Shown: in pieces, positions 33,057-41,436 of the stretch | How positions within the stretch are numbered: the first letter of the stretch is position 1 | Layout: every line of letters starts with the position of its first letter | DNA from: Thermoleophilia bacterium | GTDB lineage: Bacteria > Actinomycetota > Thermoleophilia > Miltoncostaeales > Miltoncostaeaceae | Assembly (NCBI GenBank): GCA_020848615.1 | Contig: JADLHW010000045.1 | Location: forward strand, 1 to 64,000 | Reading direction: 5' to 3' | DNA: 64,000 nucleotides | The notes under the pieces: model-generated | Seen by the model: only the letters and a program-made list of their open reading frames with translations | The model's database searches: none | What the model was told of the DNA's origin: nothing | Position numbers and translations under genes: made by a program

Positions 33057-33803
33057 ATGAAGAACCGTCATCTGGCCCCCCTGGTGGTCCTCCACCTTGT
33101 CATCGGGGCGATCACAGCAGCAGTCATCTTCGGCGTCGACTGGTGGCCCGACCAGGCATCCGAGCAGGCGGTCCGCGCGGACCACCTCATGTGGTTCCTG
33201 GTCATCGCCTCCGGCGTCATCTTCACCGGCGTCACGGCCTTCCTCGTGTACGCCACCTGGCGCTTCCGCGCCCCCCCCGGCGACGAGAGCGACGGCCCGC
33301 CGAGCCATGGCAACACCCGCCTCGAGATCGTCTGGACCGTCATCCCGGTGCTCCTCCTGGCCGTCATCGGCATCTGGTCGTCCGTCACGACGGGCCGGAA
33401 CGAGGCGGTGGCGAGCGACCGGGAGATCATCGAGGTCCACGCCTGGCAGTTCGCGTGGGAGTTCACGTACCGCGACGCCGGCTTCACCACCGGCGACCTG
33501 GTGCTCCCGCAGGGTCGTCAGGTCGAGCTGATCATGCGCTCCTCCGACGTCATCCACGACCTCTGGGTCCCGGAGTTCCGGCTGAAGGAGGACGTGGTCC
33601 CCGGCGTCACGACGAACCTCCTGATCGACCCGACACGCGTGGGCACGTACCCGCTCATCTGCGCCGAGCTCTGCGGCGCCGGTCACGGGATCATGCGCTC
33701 CCAGGCGATCGTGAAGACCCAGGCCGACTACGAGGCGTGGAAGCGGCAGTCCGCGGCGACGGCCAGGGCCGCCGGCGCGCCCGCCCCCGCTCCCACCAAC
33801 TGA
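33057..33803 (+). CDS. ctaC: Cytochrome c oxidase subunit II
   Basis: 248 residues. An N-terminal hydrophobic segment (8-26), then two membrane spans (44-66 and 90-110), and the periplasmic-side cupredoxin domain. The CuA ligands are all present: His167, Cys202, Glu204 (backbone), Cys206, His210, Met213. No fused cytochrome c domain is present; a separate lipoprotein cytochrome c follows ctaE. Electrons from cytochrome c enter here and pass to CtaD. Confidence 0.95.
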   Translation: MKNRHLAPLVVLHLVIGAITAAVIFGVDWWPDQASEQAVRADHLMWFLVIASGVIFTGVTAFLVYATWRFRAPPGDESDGPPSHGNTRLEIVWTVIPVLLLAVIGIWSSVTTGRNEAVASDREIIEVHAWQFAWEFTYRDAGFTTGDLVLPQGRQVELIMRSSDVIHDLWVPEFRLKEDVVPGVTTNLLIDPTRVGTYPLICAELCGAGHGIMRSQAIVKTQADYEAWKRQSAATARAAGAPAPAPTN

Positions 33804-33804
33804 C

Positions 33805-33820
33805 CTGAGGATGCCCTCAG
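33805..33820 (+). terminator. Small hairpin between ctaC and ctaD
   Basis: CTGAGG (33805-33810) pairs with CCTCAG (33815-33820) with a 4-nt loop, starting one base after the ctaC stop codon. It may set subunit ratios by partial termination or protect the upstream mRNA. Confidence 0.4.
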
Positions 33821-33856
33821 CCCGCACCACGGCAGACCACGAGGACAGCTAGCGAG

Positions 33857-36616
33857 ATGGCGACACACGCACCCACACACGCGCACACCGAACACGGCCA
33901 CGGCCACCACGCGCCGCCCAAGCCGCTGTGGTACTGGTGGAAGCGCGCGATCGTGTGGACGATCTCCGGCGCGATCGCAGGTATCGCGCTGGTGTACTTC
34001 TTCCGGCTGGTCTTCGGGATGGACCCGCTGTGGCAGCCGCAGGCCTACTACGCGGCCATCACCATGTTCGCCGGCATGGGCTTCGTGATCGGCATCGGCT
34101 GCTTCGACTGGTGGTGGGCGTACCTCCGGGGCAAGCGCGTCGACTTCGAGGACCACTCACTCCACGGCGCCAAGAGCTGGCGGGACTACCTCCGGCCGAA
34201 CACCGACCACAAGGTGATCGGCATCCAGTACATGGTCGCCACCTTCTCCTTCTTCGTGGTCGGTGGCCTGCTCGCCGAGCTCGTCCGCCTCGAGCTCGCC
34301 CAGCCGGGCATGCAGTTCGCGGACGCCGAGACGTACAACGGGTACTTCTCGGCACACGCCACCATCATGATCTTCGGCTTCGTGATCCCGTCCTTCGCGG
34401 GCCTGGCGAACTACGTGCTGCCCGTGATGATCGGCGCGAAGGACATGGCGTTCCCGCGCCTCAACGCGCTGTCGTTCTGGCTGCTCCTCCCGGCCGGCGT
34501 CATGCTGGCGGTGGCGCCGTTCGTGGGCTCCTTCAGCTCCGGCTGGACGGCGTACCCGCCGTTGTCGGTGCAGGGCACCACCGGCCAGACGCTGTTCGAG
34601 TGCGCGGTGCAGTTCGCCGGCGCCTCGTCCATCGCCACCGCGCTGAACTTCCTGGTCACGATCATGACCATGCGCGCGCCGGGCATGACGGTGTGGCGCA
34701 TGCCGCTGCTGGTGTGGGCCAACGCCACGACCTCCGGGCTGGTGGTCTTCGGCACGCCCTTCATCGCCGGGTCGCAGTTCATGACCTTCTTCGACCGCGT
34801 CGTGGGAACGAACTTCTTCAACGCGGCGAACGGCGGGGACGTGATCATGTACCAGCACGTCTTCTGGTTCTATTCACATCCAGCCGTGTACATCATGATG
34901 TTGCCCGGCTTCGGCATCATCAGCGAGGTCGTGTCGACCTTCGCCAGGAAACCCATCTTCGGGTATCGCGCCGTCGCCTTCTCGACGGTCGCCATCGCCC
35001 TGCTGGGCTTCGGCGTGTGGGCGCACCACATGTTCGTGAGCGGCATGGCCTCATGGCTGCGCATCCCCATGATGATCACCACGATCGTCATCGCGGTGCC
35101 GACCGGCGTGAAGATCTTCTCGTGGCTCGGGACGATCTGGAACGGGAAGATCCACCTGAAGACACCCATGATCTGGGCGCTCGGGTTCATCTTCACGTTC
35201 GTGATCGGCGGGCTCTCCGGGGTCTTCCTGGGCACGCTCACCAGCGACATCGCCCTCACCGACACCTACTTCGTGGTGGCGCACATCCACTACGTGTTCT
35301 TCGGCGGGTCGGTGTTCACCATCTTCGCCGGTACGTACTACTGGTTCCCGAAGATGACCGGGAAGATGTACAGCGAGACGCTCGGCAAGTGGCACTTCTG
35401 GCTGACGTTCGTGGGCTTCAACGGCACGTTCTTCCCACAGCACTGGCTGGGGGCGCTGGGCATGCCGCGGCGCGTGGCCGACTACGACGAGCGGTTCGCC
35501 GACATGAACCTCATCGTCTCCATCTCCAGCCTCGGGATGGTGATCGGGACGGCGATCTTCTTCTACAACATGATCTACAGCTGGAAGAAGGGCGCGCCGG
35601 CCCCGTGGAACCCGTGGCGCGGGCGCAGCCTGGAGTGGCTGGTCTCGTCCCCGCCCAGCCTGTTCAACTTCGACGCCGAGCCCCAGGTCGTGGGCGGCCC
35701 GTACCAGTACGGCATCCCCGGCGCGCGCCACGCGGTGGTGTACGCGGGGGACCACCTGGGCGGCGGCGAGCTCACCGAGACCGAGAAGCGGACCATCCTC
35801 GTGGTCGCCAACCGCACCATCGCGTCGTCGGGCCTGCTGGACCAGGTGCGCGCGAAGGCCGCCGAAGGCTTCTGGCGCTTCACCCTCGTGGTGCCCGCCA
35901 AGGGCGAGGACCACAGGGCCGCCGAGCGCCGCCTGCAGATCGCCCTCGCCGTGCTCGCAGAGGCCGGCATCGACGCCAGCGGCACGGTCGAGGACCTCAG
36001 CCCGCTGGAGGCGGTGAAGCGCGTGCAGGAGGAGGAGCCGGCGCACGAGATCTTCCTGGCGACCCTCCCGCTCGCCGAGTCGGCGTGGATGCGGCAGGAC
36101 ATGGTCGACCGCATCCGCAAGGCCTCGGGCCTGGCCGTGACCCGCGTCACCGTGCTCGGTGACGACGCGCGCACCGCGGTGCGCTCCGGCGCCGTCCGCC
36201 GGGTCGCGGTGATCGCGAACGACACCATCGGGGACGCCGGCCTGGTGGCCGCGCTGCGCTCCCGCGCCGACGAGCAGCCGCTGGGCGTCGTCATCCTCTG
36301 CCCGCTGTCGCTCGACAGCCCGGGCTGTAGCGACGACGCCGACCGCGCGCGCGACGAGGCCACGGTGCGCACACGCGCCCTCATCGAGCAGCTGCAGGAC
36401 TCGGGCATCCAGGCCGCCGGCGAGGTGGTCGACGGTGACCCGGGCGCGGCCGCGAAGATCGCCCGCACGGACTACGGGGTGGACACCGTCCTGGTGGCCA
36501 GCTACCGCCGCAGCACCGGCTGGGTGGTCGGGCAGGTGCGCGCCGCCGTGGGCGACACCGCCGTGGAACACGTCGTCGTCGACACCGAGGCGCCGGCCGC
36601 GCCGTCGGGCGCGTAG
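33857..36616 (+). CDS. ctaD: Cytochrome c oxidase subunit I fused to a tandem soluble domain
   Basis: 919 residues. A His-rich N-terminus (1-20) precedes a 12-plus-span oxidase core. Ligands are present: His167 (haem a), His341 with Tyr345, His390 and His391 (CuB), His476 (haem a3), His478 (haem a). The motif YSHPAVY (339-345) marks an A2-type oxidase, in which Tyr-Ser replaces the D-channel glutamate. From residue 646 follow two homologous Rossmann-like units (TILVVANRTIASSG... at 646 and VAVIANDTIGDAG... at 783) of universal-stress-protein appearance. The fusion is continuous, with no stop or frameshift. Normal subunit I ends near residue 600-650. Confidence 0.92.
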   Translation: MATHAPTHAHTEHGHGHHAPPKPLWYWWKRAIVWTISGAIAGIALVYFFRLVFGMDPLWQPQAYYAAITMFAGMGFVIGIGCFDWWWAYLRGKRVDFEDHSLHGAKSWRDYLRPNTDHKVIGIQYMVATFSFFVVGGLLAELVRLELAQPGMQFADAETYNGYFSAHATIMIFGFVIPSFAGLANYVLPVMIGAKDMAFPRLNALSFWLLLPAGVMLAVAPFVGSFSSGWTAYPPLSVQGTTGQTLFECAVQFAGASSIATALNFLVTIMTMRAPGMTVWRMPLLVWANATTSGLVVFGTPFIAGSQFMTFFDRVVGTNFFNAANGGDVIMYQHVFWFYSHPAVYIMMLPGFGIISEVVSTFARKPIFGYRAVAFSTVAIALLGFGVWAHHMFVSGMASWLRIPMMITTIVIAVPTGVKIFSWLGTIWNGKIHLKTPMIWALGFIFTFVIGGLSGVFLGTLTSDIALTDTYFVVAHIHYVFFGGSVFTIFAGTYYWFPKMTGKMYSETLGKWHFWLTFVGFNGTFFPQHWLGALGMPRRVADYDERFADMNLIVSISSLGMVIGTAIFFYNMIYSWKKGAPAPWNPWRGRSLEWLVSSPPSLFNFDAEPQVVGGPYQYGIPGARHAVVYAGDHLGGGELTETEKRTILVVANRTIASSGLLDQVRAKAAEGFWRFTLVVPAKGEDHRAAERRLQIALAVLAEAGIDASGTVEDLSPLEAVKRVQEEEPAHEIFLATLPLAESAWMRQDMVDRIRKASGLAVTRVTVLGDDARTAVRSGAVRRVAVIANDTIGDAGLVAALRSRADEQPLGVVILCPLSLDSPGCSDDADRARDEATVRTRALIEQLQDSGIQAAGEVVDGDPGAAAKIARTDYGVDTVLVASYRRSTGWVVGQVRAAVGDTAVEHVVVDTEAPAAPSGA

Positions 36617-36624
36617 GAGGTCCG

Positions 36625-37257
36625 ATGGCAGCCGAGCACACCGCAACGATCGCGTCGCACGGCGATGTCGCGACCCCCGGCCGGGGGTCGGGGATCAGCC
36701 GGGGCATGCTGGCGATGATCATCTTCATCGGCTCGGAGGCGATGCTGTTCGCATCGTTCTTCGCCGCGTACTTCATGGTCCGCTACAACATCGCGGACAA
36801 CGACTGGCCGCCGGTCAAGGACATCGCGACCGGCGAGCGGTTCGAGCCCCCGGTCGTCCTGACCGGCGTGAACACCCTGTTCCTGGTGTTCTCCTCGTTC
36901 ACGGTGTGGTTCGCGGAGCACCGCCTGAAGCACGGTGACCGGAAGGGCCTCGAGCGCGGCCTGCTCGTGACCATGTTCCTGGGCCTCACGTTCCTCGTGG
37001 TCCAGATCAACGAGTACGTGCACCTGGGCTTCACGCCGCAGGACAAGGCGTTCGGTGCCGCGTTCTACACCCTCACCGGGTTCCACGGCCTCCACGTGTT
37101 CGTGGGTCTGTGCCTGCTGCTCATCTGCTACCTGCGGGTGAAGCGGGCGCACGACTTCACGCCGCAGTGGTCGACGCCGCTGAACGCGGCATCCCTGTAC
37201 TGGCACTTCGTCGACGTGGTCTGGGTCTTCCTCTACGTCGTGGTGTACCTCATCTGA
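36625..37257 (+). CDS. ctaE: Cytochrome c oxidase subunit III
   Basis: 210 residues with five predicted membrane spans, the short form common in actinomycetotes. Conserved segments are FIGSEAMLFASFFAAYF, QINEYVH, FYTLTGFHGLHVFVG and YWHFVDVVWVFLYVVVYL. A strong AGGAGG site lies 5-8 nt before the ATG, so this gene is translated with a leader. Its stop overlaps the first possible ATG of the next gene. Confidence 0.95.
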   Translation: MAAEHTATIASHGDVATPGRGSGISRGMLAMIIFIGSEAMLFASFFAAYFMVRYNIADNDWPPVKDIATGERFEPPVVLTGVNTLFLVFSSFTVWFAEHRLKHGDRKGLERGLLVTMFLGLTFLVVQINEYVHLGFTPQDKAFGAAFYTLTGFHGLHVFVGLCLLLICYLRVKRAHDFTPQWSTPLNAASLYWHFVDVVWVFLYVVVYLI

Positions 37258-37274
37258 TGCGCGAAGGGCGGTCC

Positions 37275-37709
37275 ATGCGAGGAGTTCGGGGCGCGGCGGT
37301 CGCGCTCGCCAGCGGTGTCGTGATGGTCATCGCGTCGGGCTGCGGGCAGCCGGCGGCGGACACCGCGAACGGGAAGAAGCTGTTCACCGCGTCGTGTGGC
37401 GGCTGCCACGCGCTGAGCGACGCCGGCACGAAGGGTCAGCAGGGTCCCAACCTCGACGACGCGTGGCGCGGGTCGCGGCTGTCCGGCATGCCGGACGACC
37501 AGTTCCGCGGCGTCGTCCACCGGTGGATCTCGTGGGCCCAGCCGCCCATGCCGCGCGACCTGGTGAGCGGCCAGGACGCGCATGACATCGCGGCCTACGT
37601 CGCGAGCGTCGCGGGCAGGGACGCGGAGAGCACCCCCATCCCGGCGAAGAAGCAGATCGACGAGTCCACCCCGGCGCAGTTCGTGCAGGGGACACCCCCC
37701 GGGAGCTGA
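37275..37709 (+). CDS. Lipoprotein cytochrome c
   Basis: About 144 residues. The signal peptide ends in a lipobox-like VIASGC, so the mature protein is probably lipid-anchored outside. One haem-attachment motif, CGGCH, and a distal Met in QPPMPRDL define a class I monohaem cytochrome. Position after ctaE suggests it donates electrons to the CuA site. An in-frame ATG at 37257 is possible, but 37275 has a GAAGGGCGG site close upstream. It functionally replaces the cytochrome domain fused to subunit II in caa3 oxidases. Confidence 0.88.
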   Translation: MRGVRGAAVALASGVVMVIASGCGQPAADTANGKKLFTASCGGCHALSDAGTKGQQGPNLDDAWRGSRLSGMPDDQFRGVVHRWISWAQPPMPRDLVSGQDAHDIAAYVASVAGRDAESTPIPAKKQIDESTPAQFVQGTPPGS

Positions 37710-37717
37710 CCGCGGCC

Positions 37718-38422
37718 GTGGGCGCACCGCGCCTGCACGGCGTCCGCGCCATCGTGACCGGCGCCTCACGGGGCGTCGGCCGCGCGGTGGCCGAGGCCTT
37801 CGTGGCCGAGGGCGCCCACGTGGTCGGGACCGCGCGCGAGGCGGGCCGGCTGGACGCGTTCCTGCGCGCCGCGCGCGGGCCGGGGGATCCGCCGTCCGGC
37901 GTGGTGCTGGACCTCGCCGACCCGGGCGGCGTCGCGGCGGCGGCGCGGGCGGCGATCCTGGCGCTGGGACGGGTGGACGTGCTGGTGAACAACGCCGGGA
38001 TGCTGGGCTCCCGGGTGCCGCTCGAGGACGTCCCGCCTGGCGAGCTGGAGGCCGTCGTGGCCGCGAACCTGGTGGGCACGCTGCGCTTCACGCAGGCCAT
38101 ACTCCCGGCGATGGGGCACGGCGGCGCGATCGTGAACGTGAGCTCGGGTGCCGCCGGCCGTGCCGGGTGGGCGGGGTACGGCGTGACGAAGGCCGCGATG
38201 GACGCCGCCACCCGCATGCTGCGCGAGGAGCTCGCGGATCGCGGGATCCGCTGCGTGGCGGTGAACCCCGGCGGGACCCGCACGGCGATGCGGGCCGCCG
38301 CGTACCCGCACGAGGACCCGGCGACGGTGCCGCACCCCCGCGGCGTGGTGCCGCCGTTCGTGGCGATCGCCGAGGGCGCCGATCCCGGCTGGCACGTGGA
38401 GGCCCGCGAGTGGACGGGCTGA
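37718..38422 (+). CDS. Short-chain dehydrogenase/reductase
   Basis: 234 residues. NAD(P)-binding TGASRGVG, the NNAG motif, catalytic Ser (NVSSGAAG) and YxxxK (YGVTKAAM) are all present. A basic residue in the first beta-alpha-beta unit (AREAGR) hints at NADP. The substrate is unknown. GTG start; the gene follows the cytochrome c gene by 8 nt and overlaps the next by 13 nt. Confidence 0.88.
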   Translation: MGAPRLHGVRAIVTGASRGVGRAVAEAFVAEGAHVVGTAREAGRLDAFLRAARGPGDPPSGVVLDLADPGGVAAAARAAILALGRVDVLVNNAGMLGSRVPLEDVPPGELEAVVAANLVGTLRFTQAILPAMGHGGAIVNVSSGAAGRAGWAGYGVTKAAMDAATRMLREELADRGIRCVAVNPGGTRTAMRAAAYPHEDPATVPHPRGVVPPFVAIAEGADPGWHVEAREWTG

Positions 38423-39099
38423 GGCCCATCCCGCACCTGCTGCCGAACTTCGGGTGGCGGGAGGTCCCCATCGAGGCGGTCGACGAGCCGCTGGTGGCCG
38501 TGGACGGACTGCACCCGCGCATCGCGGACCGCGCCGAGTACCACCGGTGGGGCATCCCCGGCGCGATGCCCCGGTCGTGGGTGCGGCGGGGCGTGGCGGA
38601 GCGCCTGGTGGCGGCGGCGGAGTCCCTGCCGGACGGCATGGGCCTGGCGGTGTGGGACGGCTACCGGCCGCTGGAGGTCCAGCGGGCCCTGTTCGACCGG
38701 TACCTGGCGGAGCTCATCGCGGTGCACCCGGAGATGCCGGCCGACGCCGTGGAGGAGGCCGCCGCGAAGTACGTGACGCCGCCTTCGCGCTCGGTGTACG
38801 CGCCCCCGCCGCACCTCACCGGCGGCGCGGTGGACCTCACCCTGACCGGCGCCGACGGGGCGCCCCTGGACCTGGGCACCGGCTTCGACGCGTTCGGCCC
38901 CGAGGCCGGCACCCGCGCGCTGGAGGACGTCCCGGGCCGTGAGCGCGACCTGCGCCGCCTGCTGTTCTGGGCGATGCACGACGCCGGGTTCACGAACTAC
39001 GCCGAGGAGTGGTGGCACTTCGACCACGGCGACCAGTTCTGGGCCCTGGCCACCGGCGGCGTGGCGCGGTACGGGCCGGCCGACCCGCCGTCCCCGTGA
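38410..39099 (+). CDS. VanX-like D-Ala-D-Ala dipeptidase (M15 family)
   Basis: 229 residues, GTG start inside the SDR gene. Zinc site: the His and Asp of HLTGGAVDLTL and the His of EEWWHFDHG, with catalytic Glu in EEWWH; the Arg of WDGYRPLEVQ is the VanX substrate-binding arginine. VanX-type enzymes split D-Ala-D-Ala; in non-resistant bacteria they are thought to recycle peptidoglycan peptides. No vanHA genes are nearby, so glycopeptide resistance is not indicated. Confidence 0.85.
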   Translation: MDGLRPIPHLLPNFGWREVPIEAVDEPLVAVDGLHPRIADRAEYHRWGIPGAMPRSWVRRGVAERLVAAAESLPDGMGLAVWDGYRPLEVQRALFDRYLAELIAVHPEMPADAVEEAAAKYVTPPSRSVYAPPPHLTGGAVDLTLTGADGAPLDLGTGFDAFGPEAGTRALEDVPGRERDLRRLLFWAMHDAGFTNYAEEWWHFDHGDQFWALATGGVARYGPADPPSP

Positions 39100-39100
39100 G

Positions 39101-39121
39101 CCCGGCGCCCGGCGTGCCGGG
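39101..39121 (+). terminator. Hairpin after the VanX-like gene
   Basis: CCCGGC (39101-39106) pairs with GCCGGG (39116-39121), 2 nt after the stop codon. Confidence 0.45.
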
Positions 39122-39124
39122 GGA

Positions 39125-39130
39125 TACCAT
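39125..39130 (+). promoter_or_regulatory. Leaderless -10 box of the ubiA-ccm-hem operon
   Basis: TACCAT ends 7 nt before the GTG at 39138. From here to the end of the cobA-hemD gene all genes run the same way with gaps of at most about 100 bp. Confidence 0.45.
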
Positions 39131-39137
39131 CCGGGGC

Positions 39138-40028
39138 GTGTCGACGACCTCACGCGCCGCCCGCCCGGCCACCGGGCTCGCGATCGTGCCGGCCCTGCTG
39201 GGCCTGGTGCGGTTCAAGCACACGGTGTTCGCATTGCCGTTCGCGCTCGCGGGCGCGCTGCTGGCGCGCCTGGAGTGGCCGTCCGCCGCCACCATCGGGT
39301 GGGTGCTGCTGGCGATGGTGGGGGCACGGTCCCTGGCCATGGCGCTGAACCGCCTGGTGGACGCGCGCATCGACGCCGCGAACCCGCGCACCGCCGGCCG
39401 GGAGATCCCCAGCGGACGGCTCACCGCCGCTCAGGTCCTGTGGTTCAGCGCGGGGAGTCTCGCGGCGCTGCTGGTGGCGGTGAGCCGCCTGCCGGAGATC
39501 ACCTGGTACCTGTGGCCCGTCCCGGTCGCCGGGTTCTGGCTGTACCCGTACACCAAGCGCTTCACGTGGGCATGCCACCTGGTGCTGGGCGTGGTGATCG
39601 GCCTGGCGCCGGTGGGCGGCTGGATCGCCGTGACCGGGTCCTTCGCCCTCGCGCCGGTGCTGCTGGGCCTGGCGGTGGCCGCCTGGATCGGCGGGTTCGA
39701 CGTCATCTACGCGCTGCTGGACGTGGAGTTCGACCGCGCGCACGGCATCAACTCGGTGCCCGCCAGGTTCGGTCCCGTCCGTGCGCTCTGGATCACGCGG
39801 GGCCTGCACGCCGCCTCCGTGGCCCTGCTCGCCGGTGCGGGCGCCGCGGCCGGCACCTCGTGGGTGTACTTCGCGGGCGTCGCGGCGTGCGCGGCGGTGC
39901 TGCTGTTCGAGAACCTGCACGTGGACCCCGCCGACCAGGGCCGCATCCAGGCCGCGTTCGGCAGGGCGAACGGCATCCTGGCCCTCATCTTCATCGCGTT
40001 CGTGGTCCTCGAGGTGACCCTCCCGTAG
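39138..40028 (+). CDS. UbiA-family aromatic prenyltransferase
   Basis: 296 residues, about eight spans. The motif NRLVDARIDAANPRT then REIPSGRL and the second Asp motif DVEFDRAHGINSVPARFG are typical of 4-hydroxybenzoate polyprenyltransferase and of the futalosine-pathway enzyme MqnP. In a menaquinone-using actinomycetote a quinone role is likely. Which aromatic substrate is used cannot be told from sequence. The GTG is decided by the leaderless box upstream. Confidence 0.85.
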   Translation: MSTTSRAARPATGLAIVPALLGLVRFKHTVFALPFALAGALLARLEWPSAATIGWVLLAMVGARSLAMALNRLVDARIDAANPRTAGREIPSGRLTAAQVLWFSAGSLAALLVAVSRLPEITWYLWPVPVAGFWLYPYTKRFTWACHLVLGVVIGLAPVGGWIAVTGSFALAPVLLGLAVAAWIGGFDVIYALLDVEFDRAHGINSVPARFGPVRALWITRGLHAASVALLAGAGAAAGTSWVYFAGVAACAAVLLFENLHVDPADQGRIQAAFGRANGILALIFIAFVVLEVTLP

Positions 40029-40045
40029 CCGCCGCCGCGGAACCG

Positions 40046-40750
40046 GTGACCGCCCTGGTGCGCGCGCGGGGACTGGTGCGGGCGTTCGGCGGCCGTCGCG
40101 CCGTGGACGGCGTGGACCTGGACCTCCTCCCGGGCCGCCGCCTGTCGGTGGTGGGCCCCAACGGCGCGGGCAAGAGCACGCTGCTGCGCATGCTCGCCAC
40201 CCTGCTACGGCCCGACACCGGCACGATCGAGCTGGTGGGTCACGACATCGGGGCGCGCGCCCAGCGCGCTCGCCCGCACCTGGGCTACCTGGGCCACGAC
40301 CCCCTGGTGTACCTCGACCTCACGGCCTGGCAGAACCTGGAGCTGTTCGGCGACCTCTACGGCGTGCCGGCCCTCCGGGAGCGCATCCCGGAGGCGCTGT
40401 CCCGCGTGGGGCTCCTGCCCCGCGCCCACGACCCGGTGCGCACCTTCAGCCGCGGCATGGCGCAGCGCATGGGCATCGCCCGCCTCACGCTCCACGAGCC
40501 CACCCTGCTGGTGCTCGACGAGCCGTACACGGGGCTGGACGCGCAGGGCGCCCGCCTGCTGGACGATCTGCTGGCGGGGTTCTCCACCGGGGGCCGCGGG
40601 GCCGTGATGGTGACCCACGAGCTCACCCGCGCCGTGGAGCTCGCGGACGAGGTGATGGTCATGCGGGCCGGCAGGTCCGTGGGCCGCATGGAGACCGCCG
40701 GCCTCGGCGCCGCGGCGTTCGCGGACCGCTACCGGGAGCTCACCTCGTGA
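40046..40750 (+). CDS. ccmA: ABC transporter ATP-binding protein, haem exporter type
   Basis: 234 residues. Walker A GPNGAGKST, Q-loop region, signature FSRGMAQRMGIAR, Walker B LLVLDEPYTGLD and H-loop VTHE. With the membrane subunit CcmB and CcmC next door it forms the CcmABCD complex that releases haem from the CcmE chaperone during cytochrome c maturation. GTG start 18 bases after the ubiA stop codon. Confidence 0.88.
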   Translation: MTALVRARGLVRAFGGRRAVDGVDLDLLPGRRLSVVGPNGAGKSTLLRMLATLLRPDTGTIELVGHDIGARAQRARPHLGYLGHDPLVYLDLTAWQNLELFGDLYGVPALRERIPEALSRVGLLPRAHDPVRTFSRGMAQRMGIARLTLHEPTLLVLDEPYTGLDAQGARLLDDLLAGFSTGGRGAVMVTHELTRAVELADEVMVMRAGRSVGRMETAGLGAAAFADRYRELTS

Positions 40751-41436
40751 ACCCGGCGATGGCGCGCCAGCTGCGGGCGCTGCTCACCAAAGACCTGCGC
40801 CTGGAGCTGCGCACGCGGGAGACCGCCGTCGCCATGGGCCTGTTCGCCCTGGTGGGGATGGTGATCTTCCAGTTCGCGATCGGCACCCGCACCGACGACG
40901 CGACGCCGTTCGCCGGCGGCATCATCTGGGCGACCCTCGCCCTCACCGCGGTGCTGGGGGTGGGCCGCACCTGGGTGGCGGAGCGCGAGCAGCGCGTGCT
41001 CGACGCCCTGCTGGCGGCGCCCGTGCCGCGCCTGGTGCTCATGAGCGCGCGGGCCGTGGCGCTGGTGCTGTACCTGCTGGCGGTGCAGGTGGTGGTCGTG
41101 CCGCTGGCGATGATCTTCTTCGTGCGGGAGGGGAGCTTCGCCGACCTGGGGCTCACGGTGGTGGTGTGCCTGCTGGCGGACGTCGCGATCGCCCTGGTGG
41201 GCGCGCTCCTGGCGTCGATGAGCGTGTTCTCCCGGGCCCGGGAGCTGCTGCTGCCGGTGCTGCTGCTGCCATCGTTGATCCCCGTGGTGATCGCCGCGGC
41301 GGGCGCCACGCATGCCGTTCTGGGACCGGCGCACGCGCTGGACGAGTACTGGCGCTACTGCGTCTTCCTCGCCGTCTACGCGGTAGTGTTCGGACTCGTT
41401 GCCTTCGCCACCTTCGACCACATCCTCGACGATTGA
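40747..41436 (+). CDS. ccmB: Haem exporter membrane subunit CcmB
   Basis: 229 residues, six spans. Conserved segments are LLTKDLRLELRTRE at the N-terminus, GGIIWATLALTAVLG and LLLPVLLLPSLIPVVIAA. The GTG overlaps the ccmA stop by 4 nt. Confidence 0.9.
   Translation: MNPAMARQLRALLTKDLRLELRTRETAVAMGLFALVGMVIFQFAIGTRTDDATPFAGGIIWATLALTAVLGVGRTWVAEREQRVLDALLAAPVPRLVLMSARAVALVLYLLAVQVVVVPLAMIFFVREGSFADLGLTVVVCLLADVAIALVGALLASMSVFSRARELLLPVLLLPSLIPVVIAAAGATHAVLGPAHALDEYWRYCVFLAVYAVVFGLVAFATFDHILDD

Noticed and set aside
38410-39099. Vancomycin resistance from the VanX-like gene
   Set aside because: No vanH, vanA-type ligase or vanRS genes are nearby, and VanX-like recycling enzymes are common in bacteria without resistance.
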